Positions 18,362 through 28,837 of a stretch of DNA of 64,000 bases are shown here, piece by piece. The notes below the pieces were generated by a model. That model did no database searches. It worked only from the letters and a program-made list of their open reading frames with translations, and was not told where the DNA came from. Position 1 is the stretch's first letter; every line of letters begins with the position of its first letter. The position numbers and the translations under genes were made by a program. This DNA comes from Rhodoferax sp. TH121 (GTDB taxonomy: Bacteria; Pseudomonadota; Gammaproteobacteria; Burkholderiales; Burkholderiaceae_C). The DNA is taken from NCBI RefSeq assembly GCF_002251855.1, contig NZ_NOXW01000022.1, positions 558,001-622,000 of the forward strand, in the 5' to 3' direction.

Positions 18362-19785
18362 AACACGCGGTGAAACATATCCATTTCGTTGGCGTTGGCG
18401 GTTCCGGCATGTCCGGCATTGCCGAGGTGCTGAGCAACTTGGGCTACGTCATTTCCGGCTCGGACTTGGCCGACAACGCGACCACCCAGCGTCTGGCGGC
18501 CCTGGGTATTCGCACCTATGTGGGCCACGCGGCCGAGAACGTCGCCGGCGCGGATGCGGTGGTCACCTCTACCGCCGTGCAGTCGGATAACCCCGAAGTC
18601 ATCCGCGCCCGCGAGATGAAGATTCCCATCGTGCCACGTGCCCTGATGCTCGCAGAGCTGATGCGCCTCAAGCAAGGCATTGCGATTGCGGGAACGCATG
18701 GCAAGACCACCACCACCAGCTTGGTGGCCAGCGTACTGGCCGAGGCCGGGCTGGATCCGACCTTTGTGATTGGTGGTCGCCTCAACAGCGCCGGTGCCAA
18801 TGCCCGTCTGGGCAGTGGCGACCACATCGTGGTCGAGGCCGATGAGTCGGATGCGTCTTTCTTGAACCTGCTGCCCGTGATGGCCGTGGTGACGAATATC
18901 GACGCCGACCACATGGAGACCTACGGGCACGACTTTGGCAAGCTCAAGAAAGCCTTTGTCGATTTCCTGCACCGCATGCCCTTCTACGGCACCGCCATCC
19001 TCTGCACCGATGACGCCGCAGTGCGCGAAATCTGTGAGCAGGTGACCTGCCCCATCACGAGCTATGGCTTCAACGAAGATGCTGAAGTGCGCGCCGTCAA
19101 TGTGCGCGCAGTGGGCGGACAGATGCATTTCACCGTGCAGCGCCGCAACGGCGTGGTGCTACCTGATATGGAGGTGGTGCTCAACCTGCCGGGCCTGCAC
19201 AACGTGCTCAACGCCTTGTCGGCAATTGCCGTGGCCGTGGAGCTCAATATTTCCGATGCCGCTGTGGTCAAGGCCTTGGCCGAGTTCAAGGGCGTGGGCC
19301 GGCGCTTTCAGCGCTATGGCGATCTGGCCTTGCCACAAGGTGGCACGGTCACGGTCATCGACGACTACGGCCACCACCCCGTGGAAATGGCGGCCACGCT
19401 GGCGGCAGCGCGCGGCGCCTTCCCTGGCCGTCGTCTGGTGCTGGCCTTCCAGCCACACCGCTACACGCGTACCCGAGATTGCTTTGAAGATTTTGTAAAG
19501 GTGATTGGTGCGGGCGCTGATGCCGTGCTGCTGGCCGAGGTCTATTCCGCAGGCGAGGCGCCCATCGTGGCGGCCGATGGCCGTTCGCTGGCGCGCGCAC
19601 TACGCATCGGGGGCAAGGTGGAGCCCATTTTTGTGGACGAGATTGCTGCCATGCCACAAGCCGCCATCGACAACGCACGTGCTGGCGATGTGCTGATGTG
19701 CATGGGTGCCGGATCCATCGGCGCCGTGCCCGGAAAGATTGCTGAACTGCTACAAAAACAGGAGCTGCTTGCGCAGCATGGATGA
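18358..19785 (+). CDS. murC: UDP-MurNAc:L-alanine ligase
   Basis: First Mur ligase of the stem-peptide pathway. ATG 18358 overlaps the murG stop and follows GAGGAG, giving 475 residues; an earlier ATG at 18340 has weaker support. The N-terminal Rossmann motif [12 protein letters not shown] and ATP loop GTHGKTT (112-118) are present. The last dozen residues ([12 protein letters not shown]) extend past the usual family end and are encoded by a copy of the dispersed 13-mer repeat. The stop overlaps ddl. Confidence 0.96.
   Translation: MKHAVKHIHFVGVGGSGMSGIAEVLSNLGYVISGSDLADNATTQRLAALGIRTYVGHAAENVAGADAVVTSTAVQSDNPEVIRAREMKIPIVPRALMLAELMRLKQGIAIAGTHGKTTTTSLVASVLAEAGLDPTFVIGGRLNSAGANARLGSGDHIVVEADESDASFLNLLPVMAVVTNIDADHMETYGHDFGKLKKAFVDFLHRMPFYGTAILCTDDAAVREICEQVTCPITSYGFNEDAEVRAVNVRAVGGQMHFTVQRRNGVVLPDMEVVLNLPGLHNVLNALSAIAVAVELNISDAAVVKALAEFKGVGRRFQRYGDLALPQGGTVTVIDDYGHHPVEMAATLAAARGAFPGRRLVLAFQPHRYTRTRDCFEDFVKVIGAGADAVLLAEVYSAGEAPIVAADGRSLARALRIGGKVEPIFVDEIAAMPQAAIDNARAGDVLMCMGAGSIGAVPGKIAELLQKQELLAQHG
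19763..19775 (+). repeat. Dispersed 13-mer AGCTGCTYGCGCA (murC tail)
   Basis: Exact copy AGCTGCTTGCGCA forming the last codons of murC (ELLAQ). It is preceded by an A-rich stretch (tacaaaaacagg), comparable to the AT-rich flank of other copies. Confidence 0.6.
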
Positions 19786-20747
19786 GGGCTATGGGCCAAT
19801 TTGATGTAAAAACACTGGGGAAAGTGGCCGTGCTGTTCGGCGGAGACTCCGCCGAACGCGAGGTCTCGCTCATGTCGGGTAGCGGCGTGCTCAAGGCACT
19901 GCTGTCCAAGGGCGTTGACGCCCATGCGTTCGACCCCTCAGAGCGACCACTGGATGATCTCAAGCGCGAAGGGTTCGAGTGCTGCTTCATCGCACTGCAC
20001 GGCCGCCATGGCGAAGACGGCACGGTGCAAGGGGCGCTGGAGCTGCTGGGCATTCCCTACACCGGCTCCGGTGTCATGGCCTCGGCCATTTCCATGGACA
20101 AGGTCATGACGAAGCGCATCTGGCGCTTTGAGGGGCTGTCCACACCGGCTTGGCAGCAAGTGACCAGTGCAGCGCAGACGCGTGCGGCCTTTGCCGCACT
20201 GGGGGCGCCCATGATCGTCAAGCCCGCACGTGAAGGGTCGAGCATTGGTTTCACCAAAGTCACGTCCGCCGACCAGTGCGACGCTGCCTATGCGCTGGCC
20301 GCGCAGCACGACAGCCATGTGCTGTGTGAGCAATTCATTGCGGGCGATGAGGTGACCTGCCCGGTTCTGGGCCCGACGGAAGCCCCGGAGTCGCTGCCGG
20401 TGATCCGCATCGTGGCGCCCGAAGGCAATTACGATTACCAAAACAAGTATTTCACCGATGTGACGCAATACCTCGTGCCCTGTGGCCTACCGGCGGGCGA
20501 GGAAGAGGCTATCCAGGCGCTGGTGCGCAAGGCCTACCAGGTACTGGGCTGCCGCGGCTGGGCACGCGCCGACGTCATGATCGATGCCAAGACGCGCACG
20601 CCCTACCTGCTGGAGATCAACACCTCGCCCGGCATGACCGGCCATTCGCTGGTCCCCATGTCGGCCAAGGCTGCAGGCATCAGCTACGAAGATCTGTGTG
20701 TGCGCCTGCTGCAGGCCACGGCGACCGATGGAGGCGTTTCTGCATGA
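19782..20747 (+). CDS. ddl: D-alanine:D-alanine ligase
   Basis: ATP-grasp enzyme making the D-Ala-D-Ala used by MurF. It has 321 residues. The N-terminal pattern [18 protein letters not shown], the ATP-binding [10 protein letters not shown] and the metal site [15 protein letters not shown] are intact. ATG 19782 overlaps the murC stop; an in-frame ATG at 19791 is a possible alternative. The stop overlaps ftsQ. Its place in the dcw cluster suggests the DdlB type. Confidence 0.96.
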   Translation: MRAMGQFDVKTLGKVAVLFGGDSAEREVSLMSGSGVLKALLSKGVDAHAFDPSERPLDDLKREGFECCFIALHGRHGEDGTVQGALELLGIPYTGSGVMASAISMDKVMTKRIWRFEGLSTPAWQQVTSAAQTRAAFAALGAPMIVKPAREGSSIGFTKVTSADQCDAAYALAAQHDSHVLCEQFIAGDEVTCPVLGPTEAPESLPVIRIVAPEGNYDYQNKYFTDVTQYLVPCGLPAGEEEAIQALVRKAYQVLGCRGWARADVMIDAKTRTPYLLEINTSPGMTGHSLVPMSAKAAGISYEDLCVRLLQATATDGGVSA

Positions 20748-21529
20748 ACTCACCGGCAGCCACACCGCTGGACGTCAAACTCATGAACACCACCGCGGCG
20801 GTGCTGTTCATGGCGTTTGCCGGTCTGGCCTTGTTGGCTGCTGGCCGCTGGGTCTCGCGACTGCCTGTGTTTGACCTGCAGGGCATCAGTGTGTCCGGCG
20901 ACACGAACCATAACAACCCACTCACTCTGCGTGCCAATGTGGCGCCTAGCCTGGGGGGGACTTTCTTCACGGTGGATCTGGCGCGCGTGCGCTCTGCGTT
21001 TGAGGCGGTGCCTTGGGTGCGCCGTGCGGTGGTGCGGCGCGAGTTTCCCAATCGCCTGCATGTGAGTCTGCAAGAACACCAGGCGGTGGCGTATTGGGGC
21101 GCCGAAGCCGAGTCGCGGCTCATCAATAACCATGGCGAAGTGTTTGAGGCGAATGTGGGTGAAGTGGACCAAGAGAGCCTGCCCCGTCTCGGTGGCCCCG
21201 AAGGGCAGAGTGCGGAGGTGTTGGCCATGTACCGCACCCTGGCGCCACAGTTCGCCACGATGGACATGCCGCTGGAGCAGCTGGAACTGACCGGCCGTGG
21301 CAGCTGGCGCGCACGCCTGGACACGGGGGCCATCCTGGAGCTGGGTCGTGGCTCAGTGGCCGAAGTGGATGCGCGCGTGCAACGATTTTTGAAAACCCTG
21401 ACGCAGGTCACCTCCCGCTACGCACGGCCCATGCAGGCCGTCGAGTCGGCCGATCTGCGCCATGAAAACGGGTATGCCCTGCGGTTGCGCGGCGTGAGCA
21501 CGCTGGCCGCGGACGCACCCAAGAAGTAG
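20744..21529 (+). CDS. ftsQ: Cell division protein FtsQ
   Basis: Bitopic divisome scaffold, 261 residues from ATG 20744, which overlaps the ddl stop and follows GGAGG. A frame extension to 20696 exists but lacks support. One membrane helix spans about 14-31. A POTRA domain follows ([11 protein letters not shown], about 38-105), then the FtsQ beta domain. The C-terminus is Lys-rich. It bridges early and late division proteins through FtsL/FtsB. Confidence 0.93.
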   Translation: MNSPAATPLDVKLMNTTAAVLFMAFAGLALLAAGRWVSRLPVFDLQGISVSGDTNHNNPLTLRANVAPSLGGTFFTVDLARVRSAFEAVPWVRRAVVRREFPNRLHVSLQEHQAVAYWGAEAESRLINNHGEVFEANVGEVDQESLPRLGGPEGQSAEVLAMYRTLAPQFATMDMPLEQLELTGRGSWRARLDTGAILELGRGSVAEVDARVQRFLKTLTQVTSRYARPMQAVESADLRHENGYALRLRGVSTLAADAPKK

Positions 21530-21554
21530 CGCACAAGGTATTGCAGGACCCCAT

Positions 21555-22784
21555 ATGGCAAAAGAGTACAAAGATCTGGTAGTGGGCTTGGACATCGGCA
21601 CAGCCAAAGTGATGGCGGTGGTGGCAGAGGTCATGCCCGGGGGCGAGCTCAAGCTCGCGGGTTTGGGCATCGCGCCCAGCAACGGTTTGAAGCGCGGCGT
21701 GGTGGTCAACATCGATGCCACGGTAGCCAGCATCCAACAGGCCCTCAAAGAGGCCGAGCTCATGGCCGACTGCAAGATCAGCCGCGTCTACACCGGCATC
21801 ACGGGCAGCCACATCCGCGGCATCAATAGCAGCGGTATGGTGGCGGTGAAGGACCGCGAGGTGACGCAGGCGGATGTGGCGCGTGTAGTGGAAACCGCCA
21901 AGGCTATCAACATCAGCACCGACCAGCGCCTGCTGCTGGTGGAGCCACAGGAATTCATCATCGACGGCCAGGATGTGCGCGAGCCCATTGGCATGAGCGG
22001 CATCCGCCTGGAAGCCAAGGTGCACATCGTGACCGGCGCCCAAAGCGCGGCGGAAAACATCATTAAGTGCGTGCGCCGCTGTGGCCTGGAAGTGGAGCAG
22101 CTCATGCTCAACCCGCTGGCCAGCAGCCTGAGCGTGCTGACCGAAGATGAGCGCGAGTTGGGTGTGGCGCTGGTGGACATTGGTGCCGGCACCACCGACG
22201 TGGCCATCTTCACCAACGGTGCAATTCGCCACACGGCGGTGATCCCGATTGCCGGTGACCTGATCACCAGCGACATCGCCATGGCATTGCGCACGCCCAC
22301 CAAGGATGCGGAAGAGATCAAGGTGGAGAGCGGCCACGCCAAGCAGCTGTTGGTGGACCCCGAGGTGCAGGTGGAAGTACCTGGTTTGGGTGACCGCGGC
22401 CCGCGCATGCTGAGCCGCCAGGCCCTGGCCGGCGTGATAGAGCCGCGTATTGAAGAGATCTTCAGCCTGGTAAACCAGGTGATGCGCGAGTCGGGCTACG
22501 AGGAGGTGCTATCCAGCGGCATCGTACTCACGGGTGGCAGCTGCATCATGCCGGGCATGGTGGAGCTGGGCGAGGACATCTTCCTCAAGCCGGTGCGCCG
22601 CGGCATCCCCAAATACAACAGTGCGCTGGCGGACATGGTGGCGCAGCCCCGTGCGGCCACCGTCATGGGGTTGCTCGAAGAAGCCCGCTTGGCCCGCATG
22701 CGTGGCTACAAAGTAGCGCAAAAGGCCGGTTCGGTGAAAACCGCCTTCAGTTCCGTCAAGGACTGGTTTGTGGGGAACTTCTAG
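21555..22784 (+). CDS. ftsA: Actin-like division protein FtsA
   Basis: Tethers FtsZ filaments to the membrane. It has 409 residues with an actin-fold nucleotide site (VVGLDIGTAKV at the N-terminus, DIGAGTTDVAIF centrally) and the FtsA-specific 1C domain. The C-terminal amphipathic membrane-targeting helix (VKDWFVGNF) is present. It lies 25 nt after ftsQ, the first clear spacing since mraY apart from the murG insertion. Confidence 0.96.
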   Translation: MAKEYKDLVVGLDIGTAKVMAVVAEVMPGGELKLAGLGIAPSNGLKRGVVVNIDATVASIQQALKEAELMADCKISRVYTGITGSHIRGINSSGMVAVKDREVTQADVARVVETAKAINISTDQRLLLVEPQEFIIDGQDVREPIGMSGIRLEAKVHIVTGAQSAAENIIKCVRRCGLEVEQLMLNPLASSLSVLTEDERELGVALVDIGAGTTDVAIFTNGAIRHTAVIPIAGDLITSDIAMALRTPTKDAEEIKVESGHAKQLLVDPEVQVEVPGLGDRGPRMLSRQALAGVIEPRIEEIFSLVNQVMRESGYEEVLSSGIVLTGGSCIMPGMVELGEDIFLKPVRRGIPKYNSALADMVAQPRAATVMGLLEEARLARMRGYKVAQKAGSVKTAFSSVKDWFVGNF

Positions 22785-22947
22785 CCATGCACCGCCAGAC
22801 ATTCAACGCCGCCGGGCCGCCGCGATGCGGGTACGCCCTGTGGCATGCACGGGGGAGTCCACCTTCATAAATGAACACCGACCCCACACCCCGTACCCAT
22901 AGGCAGTTTTTAAACATTCAATTACATAGTTTTTCAGGAGTAACAAC
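22785..22947 (+). other. ftsA-ftsZ intergenic region with partial repeat and ftsZ ribosome site
   Basis: This 163-base spacer is unusual in an otherwise compact cluster. Positions 22807-22821 (CGCCGCCGGGCCGCC) match the start of the repeat at 36312-36382, so it looks like a truncated copy. AGGAG at 22936-22940 is a good ribosome site 7 nt before ftsZ. An AT-rich stretch (22905-22935) could hold an ftsZ promoter, but no convincing -35/-10 pair was found. Confidence 0.4.
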
Positions 22948-24189
22948 ATGGCCATCGAAATGATCGAAGAAGAAGCATTCAACCAAGGCACACAAATCAA
23001 GGTCATCGGCGTGGGCGGCGGCGGCGGCAACGCTGTCGAGCACATGATCCAGACCGCCGTGGGCGGCGTGGAATTCATTTGCGCCAACACAGACGCACAG
23101 GCCCTTTCGCGCAGCACCGCGCACAAGACCATCCAGCTCGGTGGCACCGGCCTGGGCGCCGGCAGCAAGCCAGACAAGGGCCGTGAAGCTGCCGAGCAAG
23201 CCGAGGCCGATATCCGCACCGCCATCGACGGCGCACACATGCTCTTCATCACCGCCGGCATGGGCGGCGGCACCGGTACCGGCGCGGCCCCCATCATCGC
23301 TAAGGTGGCCAAGGAAATGGGGATCCTGACGGTGGGTGTGGTGACCAAGCCCTTCGACTTCGAAGGCGGCCGCCGCATGAGCAATGCTGACGCTGGATTG
23401 CAGGAGCTGGAAGCCAATGTGGACTCCCTCATCGTGGTGCTCAACGAAAAGCTGCTCGAGGTGTTGGGTGATGACGTGAGCCAGGACGAGGCCTTTGCCC
23501 ACGCCAACGACGTGCTCAAGAACGCCGTTGGTGGCATTGCGGAAATCATCAACGTGCCCGGTCATGTGAACGTCGACTTTGAAGACGTGCGCACCGTGAT
23601 GGGCGAACCCGGCAAGGCCATGATGGGTACCGCTGTGGCCAAAGGCCCAGATCGCGCACGCATTGCCGCCGAGCAAGCCGTGGCCTGCCCACTGCTGGAA
23701 GGGATCGACCTGTCGGGCGCCAAGGGTGTGCTGGTGCTGATTACTGCGGCCAAGGGAAGCTTGAAGCTGTCCGAGTCCAAGTTGGCGATGAACACCATCC
23801 GCGCCTACGCTTCGCCCGATGCCCACGTGATCTACGGTACCGCCTATGACGACTCGTTGGGCGAAGAGATCCGCGTGACCGTGGTCGCTACCGGCCTGAG
23901 CCGCCAGGGCGCCCGCCGCACTGCGCCTCCGCTGCAGGTGCTGCGCACAGGTACCGACAACGTGCCTTTCCATGTGCCTACCCTGAATACCATTGCCCAG
24001 CCCTCCGGCGCGGCAGCAGCTTTGGGCGGCACCGGCCATGCGGCCAGCCAGCCCGACTACGGCAGCATGGCCACGCCCAGCGTGTGGCGTACCAACCGTA
24101 CGCAGGCTGCTGCAAAGGTTGACGCGCTATCCAGCGGCGGCATGGACGACTACGAAATTCCCGCCTTCCTGCGCAAGCAAGCGGACTGA
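22948..24189 (+). CDS. ftsZ: Tubulin-like division protein FtsZ
   Basis: GTP-dependent polymer that forms the Z ring. It has 413 residues. The tubulin signature GGGTGTG is at 106-112, and the T7 region and the C-terminal linker are normal. The conserved C-terminal peptide [12 protein letters not shown], which binds FtsA and ZipA, is complete. It has its own strong ribosome site and a 163-base leader, consistent with extra expression relative to upstream genes. Confidence 0.98.
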   Translation: MAIEMIEEEAFNQGTQIKVIGVGGGGGNAVEHMIQTAVGGVEFICANTDAQALSRSTAHKTIQLGGTGLGAGSKPDKGREAAEQAEADIRTAIDGAHMLFITAGMGGGTGTGAAPIIAKVAKEMGILTVGVVTKPFDFEGGRRMSNADAGLQELEANVDSLIVVLNEKLLEVLGDDVSQDEAFAHANDVLKNAVGGIAEIINVPGHVNVDFEDVRTVMGEPGKAMMGTAVAKGPDRARIAAEQAVACPLLEGIDLSGAKGVLVLITAAKGSLKLSESKLAMNTIRAYASPDAHVIYGTAYDDSLGEEIRVTVVATGLSRQGARRTAPPLQVLRTGTDNVPFHVPTLNTIAQPSGAAAALGGTGHAASQPDYGSMATPSVWRTNRTQAAAKVDALSSGGMDDYEIPAFLRKQAD

Positions 24190-24220
24190 CCGTCAGAACA
24201 ATGTGGAATTGGCGCCCCGG

Positions 24221-24226
24221 TAAAAT
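24221..24226 (+). promoter_or_regulatory. Predicted -10 element (TAAAAT) for a leaderless lpxC mRNA
   Basis: TAAAAT lies 7 nt before the lpxC start codon (GTG 24234), which places +1 at about 24233. There is no ribosome-binding sequence and no clear -35. The same layout recurs before other genes in this window. Confidence 0.45.
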
Positions 24227-24233
24227 CCAGCCT

Positions 24234-25157
24234 GTGCTGAAACAACGAACCCTCAAATCCCTGACCCGCGCCGTCGGCGTGGGCCTGCATAGCGGCCAGC
24301 GTGTCGAGATCACGCTGCGGCCCGCTGCGCCGGATACGGGCATCGTGTTTCGCCGGGTGGATTTGTCGAATGCGCCGGACATTGTGGTTTCGGCCGAGTC
24401 CGTGACTGATACCCGCTTGGCGTCCACCTTGTCCTGCGGCAATGCCAAAGTGCACACGGTGGAACACCTGATGTCGGCCTGTGCCGGTCTCGGGGTGGAC
24501 AACCTGTTTGTGGACATCACGGCCGAGGAAATTCCCATCCTGGACGGATCCGCAGCCTCCTTTGTCTTCCTGCTGCAAAGCGCAGGCATCGAGATGCAGA
24601 ACGCGCCGCGTCGCTTCATCCGCCTGACCAAGCCGGTGGAAGTGCGCGAAGGCGAGGGCGCCAACGAGAAGTGGGCGCGTCTGGATCCGTACCACGGCTA
24701 CAAGCTGAGCTTCGAGATCGACTTCAACCATCCCGCCGTGGATTCCACCGGCCAGCGCGTGGAGTTTGACCTGAGTACGGATTCCTACTCGCGCGACATT
24801 GCACGCGCACGCACCTTTGGCTTCACCAAAGATGTGGAAATGATGCGCGCCAATGGCCTGGCTCTGGGGGGCGGTCTGGACAACGCCATTGTCATGGACG
24901 ACTACAAGGTGCTCAATGCCGACGGCTTGCGCTACGACGACGAGTTCGTCAAGCACAAGATTCTGGACGCCATGGGTGACCTCTACATAGTGGGCAAGCC
25001 TTTGCTGGCGGCCTACAGCGCACGCCGCTCCGGTCATGCACTTAACAACAAGTTGTTGCGCGAACTGCAGGCCCATCCCGAATGCTGGGACGTGGTGACA
25101 TTTGAAGATGTAAAGCAGGCCCCCGCGGGCTTTGCCCAACCTGCGCGCGCTTGGTAA
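24234..25157 (+). CDS. lpxC: UDP-3-O-acyl-GlcNAc deacetylase LpxC
   Basis: Zinc deacetylase that commits UDP-acyl-GlcNAc to lipid A synthesis. The frame opens at ATG 24201, but GTG 24234 gives the family start (M)[20 protein letters not shown] and 307 residues, close to E. coli (305). Zinc and catalytic motifs are visible: [31 protein letters not shown] and the C-terminal [17 protein letters not shown] box 7 nt upstream and the lack of a ribosome site suggest a leaderless transcript, apart from read-through from ftsZ. Confidence 0.95.
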   Translation: MLKQRTLKSLTRAVGVGLHSGQRVEITLRPAAPDTGIVFRRVDLSNAPDIVVSAESVTDTRLASTLSCGNAKVHTVEHLMSACAGLGVDNLFVDITAEEIPILDGSAASFVFLLQSAGIEMQNAPRRFIRLTKPVEVREGEGANEKWARLDPYHGYKLSFEIDFNHPAVDSTGQRVEFDLSTDSYSRDIARARTFGFTKDVEMMRANGLALGGGLDNAIVMDDYKVLNADGLRYDDEFVKHKILDAMGDLYIVGKPLLAAYSARRSGHALNNKLLRELQAHPECWDVVTFEDVKQAPAGFAQPARAW

Positions 25158-25167
25158 CACTACCCCT

Positions 25168-25344
25168 ATGCTGCTGTTTCGATGGCTGATCCTTCTGTGT
25201 CTGCTGGGGGCAGCGGTGTGTTTTGCCATCTATGTGGGTACGGGGCAGCCGCGCTTTCGCCAGTGGGGCTGGATCACCCTCAAATGGACCCTGCTGGCTG
25301 CGGGGGGCTTCTTCGCCGTCCTGATTTTGGAACGTGTCGCCTGA
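25168..25344 (+). CDS. Small two-helix membrane protein
   Basis: A 58-residue protein starting MLLFRWLILLCLLGAAVC, with two predicted membrane helices (about 4-22 and 34-53) joined by a short loop (GTGQPRFRQW). It begins 10 nt after lpxC. A TAACAC sequence 7 nt before ATG 25168 resembles a weak -10 for a leaderless message. A longer in-frame start at 25132 overlaps lpxC and is not favoured. No function can be assigned. Confidence 0.6.
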   Translation: MLLFRWLILLCLLGAAVCFAIYVGTGQPRFRQWGWITLKWTLLAAGGFFAVLILERVA

Positions 25345-25475
25345 GCCTACGCAACGCACGGCGCCGTCGTGGGGAATGCAGCTTAGGCTGGTCAAACGCA
25401 CAGGTTTCTGGCACGCTGTGGCGTGAGCGGCGTATAACAGGCGAACAAGCCTGACAACAACTACCGGAGACTCCC

Positions 25476-27041
25476 ATGATCCAAGGCCTGAGCTTCAAAG
25501 CGAAAATTGCGCTGCTCGTTGCAGCCTCCTTGTTGGCGGTTGCCGTGATGGCGGTGGTGTCCGTGCTGGACCTGCGAGCCAACATCATCCAGGCCCGCCA
25601 AGACCAACTGGTCACGGCGGTCCAGTCCGTGCATACCGTGGTGATGGGTTACAAGGCGCGCGCCGACAGTGGCGCCATGCCACTGGAAGAGGCTCAAAAG
25701 GCGGCGGCTCTGGCCGTTGGCCTCTCCCGCTATGGCGGGCCCGAGGGCAAGACCGAGTACTCCTACATCTGGTCGCTGGACGGTGTTGGGGTGATGCACC
25801 CCATCAAGCCGGAATGGGCTGGGCAGAACATGGTTGGCAAGATCAAGGATGGCTCCGGGACGGACATCATCGTGTCGCTCATCGACGCCATCAAGGCAAG
25901 CCCCAACGGCCGTGCTTTTGTACCTACCATGTTCCCCAGGCCCGGCCAAACCGAGCCTGTGCCCAAGCTCCAGTACGTGATGAAAGTGGACGGATGGAAC
26001 TGGATGGTGGGCTCTGGTCTGTACACCGATGATCTGGATGCCAGCGTGCGCAGCAAGGTGCTGGGCGGAGCTGCCGTGCTGGTGGTGATGCTGCTGGTGA
26101 TTGGTGGCATTGGTGGCGCCGTTGCCAAATCGGTTTTGGGACAAATTGGCGGGGAGCCTCAGGAGGCATACCAAGCGATGTCCCAGGTGGCCGCGGGCAA
26201 TCTGGCGGTTCATTTGCCACCGGCCCATGCTGGCAGTGTGGTCGGGGGCCTGTCACAGATGGTCCAGTCGCTGCGTTCGCTGGTGTCAGAGGTGCGCAAT
26301 GCGACCGACAGCATCGCCACGGCATCCAGCGAAATTGCCCAAGGCAATGCGGACTTGTCGCAACGAACCGAACAAACGGCCAGCAATTTGCAACAGACAG
26401 CGTCCTCCATGGAGGATTTGACCAATACGGTGCGTCAAACCTCCGACAACGCAGGCACAGCCAGCCAATTGGCTGCAACAGCATCAGAGGTTGCGAGCCG
26501 CGGTGGCCGCGTGGTCTCCGAGGTGGTGAGCACCATGGGAGAGATCAACGCCAGCAGCAAACGCATCAGTGACATCATCAGTGTGATTGATAGTATTGCC
26601 TTCCAGACCAACATTCTGGCGCTCAACGCGGCGGTGGAGGCTGCACGTGCCGGAGAGCAGGGCCGCGGCTTTGCAGTGGTGGCGTCTGAGGTGCGCAGCC
26701 TCGCCGGTCGCTCGGCGGAGGCCGCCAAAGAGATCAAGTCGCTGATCAATGCGTCTGTCGAGCGGGTGGAGGCCGGTACCCAACTGGTGGGTGATGCCGG
26801 TCGCACCATGGAGGAGATAGTGGGCTCCGTCCAGCGGGTCAACGACATGATTGGCGAGATTCGCAGTGCCACGGCGGAGCAAAGCCAGGGTATTTCTGGC
26901 GTCAACCAGGCCGTGGGCCAGCTGGACCAGATGACGCAGCAAAACTCGGCGTTGGTGGAGGAAAGCGCGGCCGCAGCCGCCAGCCTCAAAGAGCAGGCCA
27001 ATAGCCTGGCACGGGTGGTGTCTGTGTTCCGCCTTGAGTAA
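25476..27041 (+). CDS. Methyl-accepting chemotaxis protein with periplasmic Cache domain
   Basis: Transmembrane chemoreceptor of 521 residues. Membrane helices lie at about 10-32 and 190-212. The periplasmic region between them has the single-Cache pattern ([18 protein letters not shown], then [11 protein letters not shown]), typical of small organic acid sensors, though the ligand cannot be told. A HAMP domain (about 212-265) precedes the signalling coiled coil, whose hairpin tip [20 protein letters not shown] is intact. There is no C-terminal pentapeptide for CheR/CheB tethering. A CGGAGA ribosome site precedes ATG 25476, and TATAAC at 25433-25438 is a possible -10. Confidence 0.93.
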   Translation: MIQGLSFKAKIALLVAASLLAVAVMAVVSVLDLRANIIQARQDQLVTAVQSVHTVVMGYKARADSGAMPLEEAQKAAALAVGLSRYGGPEGKTEYSYIWSLDGVGVMHPIKPEWAGQNMVGKIKDGSGTDIIVSLIDAIKASPNGRAFVPTMFPRPGQTEPVPKLQYVMKVDGWNWMVGSGLYTDDLDASVRSKVLGGAAVLVVMLLVIGGIGGAVAKSVLGQIGGEPQEAYQAMSQVAAGNLAVHLPPAHAGSVVGGLSQMVQSLRSLVSEVRNATDSIATASSEIAQGNADLSQRTEQTASNLQQTASSMEDLTNTVRQTSDNAGTASQLAATASEVASRGGRVVSEVVSTMGEINASSKRISDIISVIDSIAFQTNILALNAAVEAARAGEQGRGFAVVASEVRSLAGRSAEAAKEIKSLINASVERVEAGTQLVGDAGRTMEEIVGSVQRVNDMIGEIRSATAEQSQGISGVNQAVGQLDQMTQQNSALVEESAAAAASLKEQANSLARVVSVFRLE

Positions 27042-27103
27042 GTGGCTGGCCGGCACGATAATCCACGTCGAATCTGCGGACTTTTTTGTCAAAGGATGGC
27101 GCC

Positions 27104-27403
27104 ATGAACTCTTTGTCTTCGATCGCTTTGTCAGGCATGAATGCGGCGCAAACCTCGCTCAACGCCAGTGCCCACAATGTGGCCAACTTGGCCACCGATG
27201 GCTTCAAGCGCCAGGAAGCAGTGCAAACCGAGCAAGCGGGCGGCGGTGTCAGCACCACCGTGCGACAGGCAGAGGTGGCCGGCAATGCGGTGGAAACGGA
27301 CGTGGTGACCCAGTTGCAGGCCAAGCACAGCTTTATTGCCAATCTTGCGGTTTTCAAGACCAGCAACCAGATGGCTGGGGCCTTGTTGGACACCAAGGTC
27401 TAG
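27104..27403 (+). CDS. Short flagellar rod/hook-like protein
   Basis: A 99-residue protein whose N-terminus (SIALSGMNAAQTSLNASAHN, then VANLATDGFKRQ) matches the conserved N-terminal helix of flagellar rod and hook proteins (FlgB/C/F/G family). Its C-terminus (NLAVFKTSNQMAGALLDTKV) resembles the matching C-terminal helix. The central domain of full-length family members is missing, so this is a minimal version. An AAAGGA ribosome site precedes ATG 27104. It follows the chemoreceptor by 62 bases, with no other flagellar gene nearby. Its stop is shared, in antisense, with the next gene's stop. Confidence 0.75.
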   Translation: MNSLSSIALSGMNAAQTSLNASAHNVANLATDGFKRQEAVQTEQAGGGVSTTVRQAEVAGNAVETDVVTQLQAKHSFIANLAVFKTSNQMAGALLDTKV

Positions 27404-28170
27404 GGTGCAGGCTCGTAGTTTTTGACGATGGCGTCCAAGCGGCCATCAGCACGCAGTTTGTCGACGGCCTGCTGCAGTTTGCGCACCATGAGCGGGTTGC
27501 TTTGCCGGTTGAGGGCAAAGTAATAGCCCCCATCGTCGCTGAGTTTGAGCAGTTTGGTGACGCTGCCAGTGGGCCGGCCCACGCTGCGCAGGTTCCAGGC
27601 CATGCCAACCTCCGTGTCCACCATGGCTTGGACCATATCCCCCATCAACATGCGGAACACGGCGTCGTTGGAGCTTTCCTCTATCAGCGCGCTGGCCGGC
27701 ACCCCCGCCGCTTGCAGGTCTTGCATAGCGGCCTCTTCGCGTACCACGCCAATGCGCAATTGCGCCAACTCTTTGGCCTCGCGCGGGGGCGCACCAGGGA
27801 TGTTGCGGGCGTAGACCCACGTGGTGCGTGGTAACAAGGGGCCCACCCAGAGGAAGTGATCTTCCCGGCTGGGTTTGCGTGCGGTGGTGTAGAGCACCGT
27901 ATTGGCGGTACTGCGGACCACTTTGTAGCCGCGTGCCCAAGGCACGACCTGAAAGCTGCAACGCAGCTCGGCCAACTCACATGCCGCGCGCAAGATATCG
28001 GTTGCGATACCTTGCACCTTGCCTGATTCACTGAAGTTATAGGGGGGCCATTGCTCGGTGTAGGCTACCAGACGGTGGTTCGCAACGTCCTGAGGTGCCG
28101 CAATCGCACTTCGAGATGCAATACTGGCAACCAGAAGTAGAAGGTTGGCGAGAACCAGTCGAGTGGGCAT
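27400..28170 (-). CDS. Periplasmic amino-acid-type solute-binding protein
   Basis: A 256-residue bacterial extracellular solute-binding protein of family 3. A signal peptide (MPTRLVLANLLLLVASIASR, cleavage after about residue 25) is followed by the two-lobe fold. RLVAYTEQWPPYNF is the usual first strand and substrate region. No permease or ATPase gene is adjacent, so it may serve a distant transporter or act as a sensor ligand-binder. The neighbouring chemoreceptor could be relevant, but this is speculation. Its stop (CTAG palindrome) overlaps the convergent rod-like gene by 4 nt. Confidence 0.82.
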   Translation of the reverse strand: MPTRLVLANLLLLVASIASRSAIAAPQDVANHRLVAYTEQWPPYNFSESGKVQGIATDILRAACELAELRCSFQVVPWARGYKVVRSTANTVLYTTARKPSREDHFLWVGPLLPRTTWVYARNIPGAPPREAKELAQLRIGVVREEAAMQDLQAAGVPASALIEESSNDAVFRMLMGDMVQAMVDTEVGMAWNLRSVGRPTGSVTKLLKLSDDGGYYFALNRQSNPLMVRKLQQAVDKLRADGRLDAIVKNYEPAP

Positions 28171-28248
28171 GGCGCATGCATAAAAGGGCGGGCCTCCATG
28201 CTAACTGTGATTTATTTAATCGAGCTGACTTGCATCAATATGGTGCAG

Positions 28249-28797
28249 CTAGTGTTGGCGTCCGGCGCGGTAAGACACCTTGCCATTGCCCCCAACTCCG
28301 TCTGCTGCGGTGAGTCGAGCCAAGGCCTTGCCCGCATGGGCATGGGTGATAGCCAGGCCCAGCGCATCCGCCGCGTCCGGCCCGGGCAGGCCGGGCAGGT
28401 TGAGCAGGCGTTTCACCATCTCCTGGATCTGGTCCTTGTGCGCGCGGCCATGGCCCGCTACCGCCTGCTTCATCTGCAGCGCGGTGTACTCGGCCACAGG
28501 CAAACCGGCGGTAACGAGCGCCGTGATCAGTGCGCCGCGTGCCTGGCCCAGCAGCAATGTGGACTGCGGGTTGACGTTGACGAAGACGATTTCGACTGAC
28601 GCACACGTGGGCTGGTAGCGCTGCACCACCTCACCAATGCCATCAAACAAGACCTTCAGTCGCTCGGGCAAGGCGCGTGTGTCGAGGTGCTGGGTGCCAA
28701 TGGTGCCACTGGCCACATAGCGCACGTCTGCGCCCACCACATCCACCACACCAAAGCCGGTGGTGCGCAGGCCAGGGTCAATGCCAAGGATTCGCAT
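28249..28797 (-). CDS. ruvC: Holliday junction resolvase RuvC
   Basis: Endonuclease that cuts Holliday junctions with RuvAB. It has 182 residues. The first catalytic Asp is D7 ([16 protein letters not shown]). The acidic SVEIVFVN segment and the C-terminal [12 protein letters not shown] motif supply the other metal ligands. The ATG at 28797 has no ribosome site; a TAAACC sequence 6 nt upstream is a weak -10 candidate. ruvA and ruvB are not next to it. Confidence 0.96.
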   Translation of the reverse strand: MRILGIDPGLRTTGFGVVDVVGADVRYVASGTIGTQHLDTRALPERLKVLFDGIGEVVQRYQPTCASVEIVFVNVNPQSTLLLGQARGALITALVTAGLPVAEYTALQMKQAVAGHGRAHKDQIQEMVKRLLNLPGLPGPDAADALGLAITHAHAGKALARLTAADGVGGNGKVSYRAGRQH

Positions 28798-28811
28798 GCT
28801 ATTGGTTTAGG

Positions 28812-28824
28812 AGCTGCTTGCGCA
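28812..28824 (+). repeat. Dispersed 13-mer AGCTGCTYGCGCA (ruvC-cdsA gap)
   Basis: Exact copy AGCTGCTTGCGCA in the 40-base gap upstream of ruvC. The longer context TATCCATAAGGTCTAGAG to its right matches the copy at 36536 (reverse orientation) over roughly 40 bases, making these two the best-preserved members. Confidence 0.65.
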
Positions 28825-28837
28825 GTATCCATAAGGT

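Noticed and set aside
27034-27834. 266-codon plus-strand open frame across the rod-like and solute-binding genes
   Set aside because: It overlaps two better supported genes in other frames and has no coherent motif.
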